A stretch of DNA of 16,309 nucleotides from Alphaproteobacteria bacterium. Lineage in GTDB: Bacteria > Pseudomonadota > Alphaproteobacteria > Puniceispirillales > Puniceispirillaceae. Each line of letters begins with the position of its first letter. Positions within the stretch are counted from its first letter, which is position 1. Positions 6,999-14,324 of the stretch are shown here, in pieces. The stretch is from the NCBI GenBank assembly GCA_011522945.1, contig WTHY01000092.1:1-16309 (forward strand), in the 5' to 3' direction. Both the position numbers and the translations under genes were made by a program. The notes under the pieces were generated by a model, which had not been told where the DNA came from, searched no databases, and saw only the letters and a program-made list of their open reading frames with translations.

Positions 6999-8927
6999 TT
7001 ACCCTTTACCACGCCATGGTATCAAACGGCTAATCAGATAGCGCATCACAAGATCAAACAGCAGACCAAGCACACCCATTATGAGGATTGTCACCCAGAT
7101 CAACTCATAGTCAGATACTGTACGTGCCACATTCTCAATAAAGCCAACACCTGTTGTACCTGCGAGCATTTCTGCTGCTACAAGCGTGCCCCAACATACC
7201 CCAATGGCAATCCGGATGCCCGTTAGGATTTCTGGAAGCGCATTTGGCAGGATCACATAGCGGAGAATCTGCCCGTTGCTTGCACCAAGTGAGTGAGACG
7301 CCCGTATCTTAGATAATTGTGTACCAGAGGCACCTGTGCGGGCGGAAATCACCATAATGGCGAAAGCCACCATGAATAGCAGGAAGATTTTACCATCATC
7401 CTGAATACCAAAAATGGTCAGAATGAGTGGTGCCCAAGCCAAGGGCGGTACGGGACGATATAGTTCGATCAGAGGGTCAAAGAAGCTCTTGAAGAAACGA
7501 GATACACCCATATAAATGCCAAGCGGCACGCCAACCAAAATACCAAGCGCCATAGCGACAATCACACGGAACATAGAATCCCAGATATGGCCATCAAACA
7601 TTGGGATAGCACCCAGATAAACCTCCCCTTGCGCAAAGGCGAGCAGATTATCTTTGTAATTTGGAACAAATTGACCATCTTGGTCATGTGACCCATAGCT
7701 GCCTGGCAACATATCAATCAGACTGTCTGGTATGAAGAAATCGACGATGCTAGCGATTGGCAACCACTTCCACCAAAGCAGCACAGTTCCTTTATAGCCG
7801 CCGCCTGCCTCTAGATTTGGATTCCCCAAGGTCCAGAAGGTGCCGACTACATCTGTTGGTTTTGGTAGCCAGCGTCCAGGGCCTTGTTCTGTACATTGTG
7901 TGCGTGATTTTACAATACCATCACCTGGCATAAATAAAGCTTCAACAGTCCGAAGCCCGCCTTTCGCCTCATCAAGTGCATCATACAGATTTACAACTGC
8001 CAAATTCACGCCAACAAGCGACTCCGCTGGCAGGATTGTGCCATCATCAATCCGCTTGAAAATACGCTCAACAGCTTTGACATAGGCGGTACGTTCAGCA
8101 AGTACATCTTCAGCAAAACTGCCTGATTTATTCACAGCCTTGATTGTATCAATCTTTACACGCGTTGCCGCGATCAGCTCATCAGCTTCATCTGACTGGT
8201 TGCGTAATTTCAAAAACTGCTTCGAGATGCCGGCTGCCTCTGTTGCAACCTCATCTAGCATCATCCCACGTGCGGTTTCTGGCAGGAGCGGGATTTCAAC
8301 CTTACTTGTGCCCCAATTCGCCTGTTCCAGAGCTTCGGCTGTTGGCACATAGCCATCATAGCCAGAGCGCAGGCGTTCGCTTAATCCATCAAGCTCAGCA
8401 GCGACCATTTCGAATTCCGAAATCGACACCTCATTCTGATATTCAGGATTAGAGAAAATGGCAATCAACTCTCTTGTATCATCCATGATGACATTAAGCG
8501 TGTTCATCTCTGAGGCTGTGAAAACAGCCACAGGCATACCAGCTTGCAAATCATCCAGCTGTGCACCATTACGCGTTACAAGCGTAGTCGATTTGTAATA
8601 GCGTGAGCCAATAGGCAAGGTCGCTGTGATGGGCGACAACGCTTCTTCGACTTTTGCAACCTGACAGAATTCATTTGCCGCTGTTGGGAAAAAGGCGCGT
8701 GCCATACCCCAGCTATAATAGAACCAGACCAGCATGAGTGCTGACACACCGCATAAGGCCCAATACCAGCCGCCTTTTGTGCGGTCTGGATCACCAAACA
8801 CCTCATCCTTGGCTCGCAAAGCACTCTGCTTCAGACCAATATAAATGGCAATAAAGAAGCTAGCTCCAAATAGGAGAATTAGAAAAGCTGCAATGACAGC
8901 ACGATTATCAGAAATCCAATCAAGCAC
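6999..8927 (-). CDS. tauC: Taurine ABC transporter permease with long N-terminal extension
   Basis: The C-terminal part (about residues 450-640) is a binding-protein-dependent permease domain of the TauC/SsuC type. It has RPVPPLAWAP (491-500), membrane helices, the EAA-loop region SLGASNGQILRYVILPNALP (546-565) that docks on the ATPase, and GTTGVGFIEN (590-599). The whole protein is 642 aa, against roughly 275 for E. coli TauC. The extension has two N-terminal membrane helices (about 11-32 and 53-73), then about 300 soluble, helix-rich, acidic residues presumably in the periplasm, then a further hydrophobic segment (about 382-400). It overlaps tauB by 8 bp and ends the tpa-tauA-tauB-tauC cluster. 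Taurine is inferred as substrate from neighbouring tpa, tauR and xsc. The reading frame is continuous, so this is one long gene rather than a sequencing fusion. Confidence 0.9.
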   Translation of the reverse strand: MLDWISDNRAVIAAFLILLFGASFFIAIYIGLKQSALRAKDEVFGDPDRTKGGWYWALCGVSALMLVWFYYSWGMARAFFPTAANEFCQVAKVEEALSPITATLPIGSRYYKSTTLVTRNGAQLDDLQAGMPVAVFTASEMNTLNVIMDDTRELIAIFSNPEYQNEVSISEFEMVAAELDGLSERLRSGYDGYVPTAEALEQANWGTSKVEIPLLPETARGMMLDEVATEAAGISKQFLKLRNQSDEADELIAATRVKIDTIKAVNKSGSFAEDVLAERTAYVKAVERIFKRIDDGTILPAESLVGVNLAVVNLYDALDEAKGGLRTVEALFMPGDGIVKSRTQCTEQGPGRWLPKPTDVVGTFWTLGNPNLEAGGGYKGTVLLWWKWLPIASIVDFFIPDSLIDMLPGSYGSHDQDGQFVPNYKDNLLAFAQGEVYLGAIPMFDGHIWDSMFRVIVAMALGILVGVPLGIYMGVSRFFKSFFDPLIELYRPVPPLAWAPLILTIFGIQDDGKIFLLFMVAFAIMVISARTGASGTQLSKIRASHSLGASNGQILRYVILPNALPEILTGIRIAIGVCWGTLVAAEMLAGTTGVGFIENVARTVSDYELIWVTILIMGVLGLLFDLVMRYLISRLIPWRGKG

Positions 8928-9717
8928 CGCTCATAATCTCCTCTTCCATGTTCCAAATCATGGATAGAATTTCTTCACGCACTTCAGCGAAATCCTCGTC
9001 CTGTTTGACGTCTCTCAGTGATTTGGTCAGACCACGCTCAGCAAAAGGCAGGCGATATTCCTTGTGGATCCTCCCAGGGCGAGGCGCCATCACAAATAAA
9101 CGTTCACCCAATAACAAAGCTTCTTCCACAGAATGGGTAATGATCATGATTGTCTTGCCAGTCTCTTTCCACAGCTCAAGAACTAGCGACTGCATCTTTT
9201 CTCGTGTCAAAGCATCTAGCGCCCCAAGTGGCTCATCCATCAAAATGAGGTCTGGGTCATTTACAAGGCATCTGGCGAGCGCTACACGCTGCTGCATACC
9301 ACCAGATAGCTGATAGGTAGGTGTATCACCAAACCCCTGCAAGCCAACGATATCAAGCCATTTTTCGACAAGCGCGATGCTCTCTTCTTCGCTTGTCTTC
9401 TTCATTCGTAGGCCGAAATCAACATTTTTGGCAACAGGTAGCCATTCAAACAAGGCCCCTTGCTGGAACACCATGCCACGCTCGACCCCTGGCCCCTCAA
9501 TGCTTTTGTCACCAAGGGTGATTTCGCCGCCTGATGGGTTCAAAAACCCTGCAATAATATTGAGAAGTGTTGTTTTGCCACAGCCTGACGGGCCGAGGAC
9601 TGACAAAAGTTCACCCTTCTTCAGAGTGAAGTTAATATTTTTCAGCGCTTCCACTTCCAAGGGAGACCCTGGGACGCGAAATGTCATACTCAGATCGTTA
9701 CAGACCAAGTCCGCCAT
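8920..9717 (-). CDS. tauB: Taurine ABC transporter ATP-binding protein
   Basis: The 265-aa nucleotide-binding subunit of a nitrate/sulfonate/taurine-family importer. It shows all ABC motifs: Walker A GPSGCGKTT (42-50), Q-loop Gln86 in VFQQG, signature LSGGMQQR (137-144), Walker B LILMDE (157-162), D-loop GALD and switch His195 (ITHSVEEA). It powers TauC for taurine uptake. The start at 9717 has an AGGTGA ribosome site. The 3' end overlaps tauC by 8 bp, implying coupled translation. A strong hairpin in the gap from tauA probably lowers its expression relative to the binding protein. Confidence 0.95.
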   Translation of the reverse strand: MADLVCNDLSMTFRVPGSPLEVEALKNINFTLKKGELLSVLGPSGCGKTTLLNIIAGFLNPSGGEITLGDKSIEGPGVERGMVFQQGALFEWLPVAKNVDFGLRMKKTSEEESIALVEKWLDIVGLQGFGDTPTYQLSGGMQQRVALARCLVNDPDLILMDEPLGALDALTREKMQSLVLELWKETGKTIMIITHSVEEALLLGERLFVMAPRPGRIHKEYRLPFAERGLTKSLRDVKQDEDFAEVREEILSMIWNMEEEIMSGA

Positions 9718-9757
9718 GACATCACCTATAGTTTTTTTTGAAATACCTTAAAACATG

Positions 9758-9785
9758 TACAGGGCCTGACCAAACAGGCCCTGTA
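9758..9785 (-). terminator. Hairpin between tauA and tauB (attenuator or mRNA-stabilising stem-loop)
   Basis: A perfect 11-bp stem (TACAGGGCCTG / CAGGCCCTGTA) with a 6-base loop lies 21 bp after the tauA stop and 40 bp before tauB. On the minus strand only a short T stretch (GTTTTAAGG) follows, so it looks like a leaky terminator or a 3' end-protecting structure. Such hairpins commonly raise binding-protein mRNA above that of the permease and ATPase genes. Confidence 0.7.
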
Positions 9786-9806
9786 TGTAATTAGTTTTGA
9801 AACGTC

Positions 9807-10787
9807 TTACTGTAGGTAAGAGCTATCAATTGTCTGTGATACAGAACCAGACAGGTTGCTCACATTTGTCTTCACAAATACCTGGCCAAGTGATTCTGCA
9901 GCTGCAGCAGCAATACCATCATTACCGAAATATGTGCTTAACTGGTCAGCTGATGATGGGAAGATGAAACCTGACATCTGGTTGCGTGTTGTTTCCACAT
10001 CCATACCAGCATCGGCTGCCACTTTAGCAATCTGCTCATCACTGCCTGTCCAGGCTGCGTTTGCTTCGTCGGTAACTTCTAGGAATGTACGAAGAAGATC
10101 AGGATTTTCTGTTGCGAATTTTTCTGTCACAGATACAACGTCAAATGAACCAATACCAGCATCAGTCTTTTCCTGTGTGCTCATGATTGGTGTACCAACT
10201 TCGCCAGCTGCCTTTGCAGATGCACCACCGAATATACAAGCCATGTCAACTGAGCCATCTGCAAGTGATACAGCGCCATCAGGTGGAGCCTGGTCAACAA
10301 TTGTCATTGTTGATGTATCTACACCAAGAGCAGCCATCTGCTTGCGGAATGAGAAGTCAGCCATTGTGTTTAGTGGCACAGCAACTGTCTTGCCTTCAAG
10401 CTCTGATGCATTTGATGAATCAATACCAAGGCCATTTGATACAAAGCAATCATTGGCTTCATAAACAACAGCGATAGATACCATCTTTAATGGCGCACCT
10501 TGCTTGATAGCTGTCACAAATGGTGCAAGACCTTGTGAATAGGCAATATCAATATCACCTGCTAGCATCGCTTCTGTCATGGCTGTGCCTGTCAGAAAAT
10601 CTGTCCAGTTTACATCGACACCCATCGCTTCATCATAGGCCTTGTCAACCTTTGCGATCTGGTTTGGAGTTGCCCACTCTAGGAAGAAGGCGACGTTGAC
10701 CGAATCAGCTGCTTGTGCAGGCATGGCAAGGCCAGCCATAACAAGAGCAGATGCGCCCATTGTGATTTTTTTCATTAACTGTTTCAT
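9807..10787 (-). CDS. tauA: Taurine ABC transporter substrate-binding protein
   Basis: A 326-aa periplasmic binding protein. The N-terminus has a typical Sec signal peptide: KKIT, then a hydrophobic run, then cleavage after MPAQA near residue 26. The mature part has the type-2 periplasmic fold pattern of the NMT1/SsuA/TauA family: FFLEWATPNQ, TEAMLAGDIDIAYSQG, GKTVAVPLNTMADF and LADGSVDMACIFGG. It delivers taurine to TauBC. A strong AGGAGGG ribosome site lies 5 bases before the ATG at 10787, consistent with high expression. It follows tpa by 121 bp and is separated from tauB by a stable hairpin. Taurine specificity is inferred from context, since related proteins bind other sulfonates. Confidence 0.94.
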   Translation of the reverse strand: MKQLMKKITMGASALVMAGLAMPAQAADSVNVAFFLEWATPNQIAKVDKAYDEAMGVDVNWTDFLTGTAMTEAMLAGDIDIAYSQGLAPFVTAIKQGAPLKMVSIAVVYEANDCFVSNGLGIDSSNASELEGKTVAVPLNTMADFSFRKQMAALGVDTSTMTIVDQAPPDGAVSLADGSVDMACIFGGASAKAAGEVGTPIMSTQEKTDAGIGSFDVVSVTEKFATENPDLLRTFLEVTDEANAAWTGSDEQIAKVAADAGMDVETTRNQMSGFIFPSSADQLSTYFGNDGIAAAAAESLGQVFVKTNVSNLSGSVSQTIDSSYLQ

Positions 10788-10855
10788 GTGTTCCCTCCTG
10801 AAACATAAACTTCACCTGAACACTCACAGAGTAAGGAGCAGGCACTTTTCACGGC

Positions 10856-10883
10856 AGAATAAATGTTATGATTAGCGCCGCAA
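10856..10883 (-). promoter_or_regulatory. Candidate internal promoter for tauABC
   Basis: In the tpa-tauA gap the minus strand reads TTGCGG, a 16-base spacer, then TATTCT, about 70 bp before the tauA start. The 121-bp gap is long for a simple operon junction, so a separate or additional promoter is reasonable. No copy of the putative TauR box is present here, so control by TauR would have to come from the tpa promoter. Confidence 0.3.
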
Positions 10884-10908
10884 ATTCTATTAAACACCAT
10901 TCACCAAA

Positions 10909-12222
10909 TTAAGCATGTTGGTCTAGTGTTTTTCTAAATTTATCTACAATTTCATCAATATGATGACGTTCTGCCACGAAAGCCGGTGCCAAAATAGCAA
11001 CATCACCTGTGAATTTCACATGTAGACCATTCCAGAACATGTCTTTTTGCATCTGAGTCCCACGGGCACCAGCACCGCCATGCGGATGCACCTCAACCCC
11101 AGCCATCATACCATATCCACGTAAATCCTTTACAAGCGGATGATCTTTCAATGACCAGATAGCATCTAGGAAATAAGATGACATATCATCCGCACGTTCA
11201 AACAGCTGGTCCTCTTCATAAATTTTCTGAGTCGCAATACCGGCCGCACAGGCAGCTGGGTGTGCTGAATAGGTATATCCATGGAAGAATTCGATAGCAT
11301 TCTCAGGAGATGCGTTTGTGACAGTCTCGTAAATTTCGTCACGCACAGCAACAGCGCCCATTGGAATCGCACCATTTGTTAGGGCTTTCGCCATGGTAAT
11401 GATATCTGGCGTTACATCAAATGCCTGGCTACCAAATGGCTTACCTGTACGACCAAAGCCTGTGATCACCTCATCAAATACCAGCAAAATATTATGCTCA
11501 TCACAAATTTCGCGGATACGCTTTAGATATCCTACTGGCGGCACTAATGTGCCTGTAGACCCGGCAATTGGCTCAACAAACACAGCCGCAATTGTTGACC
11601 CACCATAGGTTTCACAAATACGCTGCAGATCTTCAGCTAATTCAGCGCCAGTATCTGGCTGGCCTTTCTGGAAAGCCTGCTCCGGTGTCATCGTATGACG
11701 CATTGTTACAATATTTGGCAATGTCACTGGGAATGTCTCACGGTTACGAACCATACCTGCCAGTGATACACCGCCCATATTCACACCATGATAAGCACGC
11801 TCACGGCTGACAAAGCGCAAACGCTGATGCTCGCCGCGGGCACGATTATATGCCATAACGATTTTCATCGCGGTTTCAACTGATTCAGAACCTGAATTCA
11901 CAAAAAAGACATGGTTGAACGGGTCAGGCAGAATGCGGGCAACACGTTGGGCCAGCTCAAATGAGCCAGGGTGACCCATCTGGAAATGCGGAATGTAATC
12001 ATTTTCCTGCATTTGCTTATATACAGCTTCTGCAATTTCACGGCGACCATGACCTGCTGGTGTACAGAACAGCCCAGATGAGCCGTCAATCAATTGGCCA
12101 CCCTCATGGTTCCAGCAATACATGCCTTCTGATTTCACAACAAGGCGGGGGTTAGCTTTAAAATCACGATTCCCGCTGAAAGGCATCCAGTGATTTTCAA
12201 GTGAGTTCACATCAAACGGCAT
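10909..12222 (-). CDS. tpa: Taurine:pyruvate aminotransferase
   Basis: A class III (omega) aminotransferase. It transfers the amino group of taurine to pyruvate, giving sulfoacetaldehyde and alanine, in the cytosol. The 437-aa protein has LFCTPAGHGRREI, NSGSESVETAMK (109-120, phosphate and cofactor site), VFVEPI (215-220), LLVFDEVITGFGRTG (246-260, with Asp250 for the pyridine nitrogen) and the PLP lysine Lys279 in TMAKALTNGAIP. I chose the ATG at 12222 because GGAGG precedes it by 5 bases. An open frame extends 20 codons further upstream without a ribosome site. The assignment to Tpa among omega-aminotransferases rests on divergent tauR, downstream tauABC and nearby xsc. Confidence 0.93.
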   Translation of the reverse strand: MPFDVNSLENHWMPFSGNRDFKANPRLVVKSEGMYCWNHEGGQLIDGSSGLFCTPAGHGRREIAEAVYKQMQENDYIPHFQMGHPGSFELAQRVARILPDPFNHVFFVNSGSESVETAMKIVMAYNRARGEHQRLRFVSRERAYHGVNMGGVSLAGMVRNRETFPVTLPNIVTMRHTMTPEQAFQKGQPDTGAELAEDLQRICETYGGSTIAAVFVEPIAGSTGTLVPPVGYLKRIREICDEHNILLVFDEVITGFGRTGKPFGSQAFDVTPDIITMAKALTNGAIPMGAVAVRDEIYETVTNASPENAIEFFHGYTYSAHPAACAAGIATQKIYEEDQLFERADDMSSYFLDAIWSLKDHPLVKDLRGYGMMAGVEVHPHGGAGARGTQMQKDMFWNGLHVKFTGDVAILAPAFVAERHHIDEIVDKFRKTLDQHA

Positions 12223-12346
12223 ACTATCCTCCATCCATTTGCGACATGTATCTACTAAGAGATTTGTTTGTGCGCGCAACAACAGCCTTTGCGCAATATC
12301 CTACCAAAATATTTTCCAAACAGTAGAACAGCCGGTTTTTCCATTC

Positions 12347-12383
12347 ATAGATCCAAAATAGGCTATTGATAGATCCAGTATTG
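12347..12383 (-). promoter_or_regulatory. Putative TauR operator pair upstream of tpa
   Basis: Two direct repeats in minus-strand orientation: CTATTTTGGATCTAT (12347-12361) and CAATACTGGATCTAT (12369-12383), with a 22-bp period. This is about two helical turns, a spacing usual for MocR-family regulators. The same motif with the same spacing recurs upstream of xsc. The core resembles the CTGGACYTAA direct repeats that I recall being described for TauR of Rhodobacter capsulatus. The pair lies about 125-160 bp upstream of the tpa start and may serve the divergent tauR as well. I see no convincing -35/-10 pair for tpa downstream of it. Confidence 0.72.
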
Positions 12384-12437
12384 TTGGGTATCTGGTTAGG
12401 GAATACTGGCGACAGGCTGAAAAGCTGGTCTAGCTAT

Positions 12438-12577
12438 ATCCGACTGGGAGCATTCGACTGGGCGTATCCGACTGGGCGCATTCGACTGGGCGCATTCGAC
12501 TGGGCGTATCCGACTGGGCACATCCGACTGGGCACATCCGTCCGGACGTATTCGGCTGGGCAGGTTCGATGGGGCGA
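12438..12577 (+). repeat. 14-bp tandem repeat array (about ten units) in the tpa-tauR intergenic region
   Basis: Ten consecutive 14-bp units with consensus ATYCGACTGGGCGY start at 12438, 12452, 12466, 12480, 12494, 12508, 12522, 12536, 12550 and 12564. Units 1-7 are nearly identical. Units 8-10 are degraded, and the stretch at 12578-12591 may be an eroded eleventh. Unit 8 contains the perfect 10-bp palindrome CGTCCGGACG at 12539-12548. The array is much richer in G+C than the flanking DNA. It occupies most of the gap between the tpa operators and the tauR start, inside the tauR promoter or leader. Because 14 is not a multiple of 3, one frame reads as a 14-residue protein repeat, which I regard as non-coding. 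Confidence 0.95.
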
Positions 12578-12626
12578 ATATTTTTGGGTAAGCGCACTAG
12601 CCGCATACTGATTTTAAGGATTGATG

Positions 12627-14117
12627 ATGTATAATCTCATTTTCAAACTTGACCCACAGCTTGGCACAAGCTTGCAAGGGCAGGTGCGTGAAATGATCGT
12701 CTCAGCTATTCTTGATAGAAGCCTGCAGCCTGGGGACAGGTTACCATCCAGTCGTGAATTAGCAGAACATCTTGGCCTGTCGCGAAACACAATCACCTTT
12801 GCTTATAAGGCGCTCCAGGATGACGGGTATCTAAGTGCCCGGCACCGTTCTGGATTTTATGTGAGTGAGGATGCGCCTGTTTCTGATACAGCGCTCGATA
12901 GCACCAGCATAATATCTGGTGGGCAAGCCTCAGCGCAAACGATAAGGACTGATTCAGTAGGTTGGCAGAATCGGCTTTTGTCACATTATGAAGATATAAG
13001 AGTCTTGCAGAAGCCACTTAACTGGCGGGAATACAACTATCCCTTTGTTTATGGGCAAGCAGATCAAACCCTGTTTAATCATTCTGAATGGCGTGATTGT
13101 GCAAGACAGGCGCTTGGATTGCGAAATTTTGGTATTACTGCTGGCGATTTTGGCCAGCATGATGACCCGATGCTCGTGGAATATATTCGTACTAGAACCT
13201 TGCCAGCGCGTGGCATCATAGCTTCTTCTGATGAAATTCTCGTTACGATGGGGGCACAGAATGCCCTGTATCTGCTGGCTCAGCTTTTGGTGTCACAGGA
13301 TTCGCATGTTGTGATCGAAGAGCCAACCTATCCAGATTTACGGGATATTTTAAGATTACGGACGAACAATCTGCATAGCTGTCCTGTTGATGAAAATGGT
13401 ATCATTCTTGATGGCGAAGATTTGACCAAAGCAGATCTTGTTGTCATCACCCCCTCACATCAATGCCCAACAACAGCGACACTTTCAGCTGACCGGCGTC
13501 AAGACTTACTCACCTCAGCACAGAAAGATGATTTTCTGATTATCGAGGATGATTATGAATTTGAAATGAATTTTCTTGAAAAGCCAGCACCCGCCCTGAA
13601 ATCAAAAGATGCGGACGGGCGCGTTTTATATGTGGGTAGTTTTTCAAAATCACTCTTTCCCGGATTACGGCTTGGCTATCTGGTGGCGCCTGCCCCTGTC
13701 ATTAAATCAGCACGAAAATTGCGGCATTTAATGCTACGGCACCCACCTGGACACCTGCAGCGCACAGCTGCGTACTTTCTTGCCCTTGGTCATTATGATG
13801 CGCAGATTCGCAAATTACGGCGACGCCTTGCTGCCAGACGCGCAGTTATGTCTGAGTCTCTCGCACAAGTTGGTCTACTGGATACACAGGCCGCCAAATT
13901 TGGGGGGACAAGTTTTTGGATTTATGGCCCACAAACATTAGACACAACAGCACTCGCTGCTGAATTAACCGAACAGAGTGTGTTAATTGAACCTGGCGCA
14001 AGTTTCTTTTTCGAGGAAACCAGAACGAATGCAATGCGACTTGCCTATTCCTCTATTCCAGCTAGTAAAATACCTGCCGGGGTAGATCTTGTCGCAAAAG
14101 CTATTGCAGGGCGATAA
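12627..14117 (+). CDS. tauR: MocR/GntR-family transcriptional regulator of taurine genes
   Basis: A 496-aa protein of the MocR (PdxR/TauR/GabR) type. The N-terminal winged-helix GntR domain (about residues 8-80) contains PGDRLPSSRELAEHLGLSRNT and GYLSARHRSGFYV. A linker follows, then a fold-type-I aminotransferase-like domain with VIEEPTYPD, TPSHQCPT, IIEDDYEFE (305-313) and the PLP lysine Lys341 in VGSFSKSLFPGLRLGY. MocR proteins usually sense an amine or PLP adduct and bind paired direct repeats. The location between divergent tpa and downstream xsc marks it as TauR, probably an activator. In-frame TTG 12621, ATG 12624 and ATG 12627 are all possible starts. I prefer 12627, which is 6 bases after AAGGA. 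Confidence 0.92.
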   Translation: MYNLIFKLDPQLGTSLQGQVREMIVSAILDRSLQPGDRLPSSRELAEHLGLSRNTITFAYKALQDDGYLSARHRSGFYVSEDAPVSDTALDSTSIISGGQASAQTIRTDSVGWQNRLLSHYEDIRVLQKPLNWREYNYPFVYGQADQTLFNHSEWRDCARQALGLRNFGITAGDFGQHDDPMLVEYIRTRTLPARGIIASSDEILVTMGAQNALYLLAQLLVSQDSHVVIEEPTYPDLRDILRLRTNNLHSCPVDENGIILDGEDLTKADLVVITPSHQCPTTATLSADRRQDLLTSAQKDDFLIIEDDYEFEMNFLEKPAPALKSKDADGRVLYVGSFSKSLFPGLRLGYLVAPAPVIKSARKLRHLMLRHPPGHLQRTAAYFLALGHYDAQIRKLRRRLAARRAVMSESLAQVGLLDTQAAKFGGTSFWIYGPQTLDTTALAAELTEQSVLIEPGASFFFEETRTNAMRLAYSSIPASKIPAGVDLVAKAIAGR

Positions 14118-14144
14118 AGGCCCTCAGACATATTCGCCTCGACT

Positions 14145-14181
14145 CTATTTTGGATCCAATTTAACGCTATTTTGGACCTAA
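14145..14181 (+). promoter_or_regulatory. Putative TauR operator pair upstream of xsc
   Basis: Direct repeats CTATTTTGGATCCAA (14145-14159) and CTATTTTGGACCTAA (14167-14181), with a 22-bp period, lie immediately upstream of a candidate -35 element (14187). This position suits an activator touching RNA polymerase. They share their core and spacing with the pair upstream of tpa, so both operons are likely controlled together by TauR. Confidence 0.75.
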
Positions 14182-14186
14182 CAAGG

Positions 14187-14215
14187 TTGCAAGCGCTATG
14201 GCAGAAGACTATCAG
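14187..14215 (+). promoter_or_regulatory. Candidate xsc promoter
   Basis: TTGCAA and TATCAG are separated by 17 bases. The -35 begins 6 bases after the end of the second putative TauR box. The -10 is a weak match, as expected for an activator-dependent promoter. It would place the transcription start near 14222, giving a leader of about 100 bases before the xsc ATG. Confidence 0.45.
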
Positions 14216-14222
14216 GGATTTA

Positions 14223-14242
14223 GCTATATGCGGACATATAGC
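14223..14242 (+). other. Perfect stem-loop at the predicted 5' end of the xsc transcript
   Basis: GCTATATG and CATATAGC form a perfect 8-bp stem with a CGGA tetraloop. It falls right at the transcription start predicted from the promoter above, so the mRNA would begin with a hairpin. This could protect the message from 5' decay. Alternatively it is a DNA dyad bound by a regulator. Confidence 0.45.
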
Positions 14243-14324
14243 CTTATGACAAACATTCAGGCGGCGGATCAGCCGGCAGAATGCTTATTGCACAGACACT
14301 AGCTAGTAAAATGGGGTGCTCAAA

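Noticed and set aside
9856..10464. 202-codon plus-strand frame opposite tauA, and similar long antisense frames over tauB, tauC, moeA and moaA
   Set aside because: They are shadows of well-supported genes on the other strand, with no recognisable protein features or ribosome sites.
12223..12282. 20-residue N-terminal extension of Tpa
   Set aside because: GGAGG lies at correct spacing before the ATG at 12222, while the upstream start has no ribosome site.
12438..12577. CRISPR array
   Set aside because: The units are only 14 bp and directly contiguous, with no spacers and no cas genes.
12366..12611. 81-codon frame through the tandem array encoding a 14-residue repeat
   Set aside because: It starts at a TTG with no ribosome site, and its regular protein repeat is a by-product of a 14-bp DNA repeat without stops. 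It also overlaps the operator and promoter region.
14198..14302. 34-codon small ORF upstream of xsc (possible leader peptide)
   Set aside because: The only ribosome-site candidate (AAGG) is about 11 bases away, and its start lies upstream of the best predicted transcription start. No conservation can be judged.
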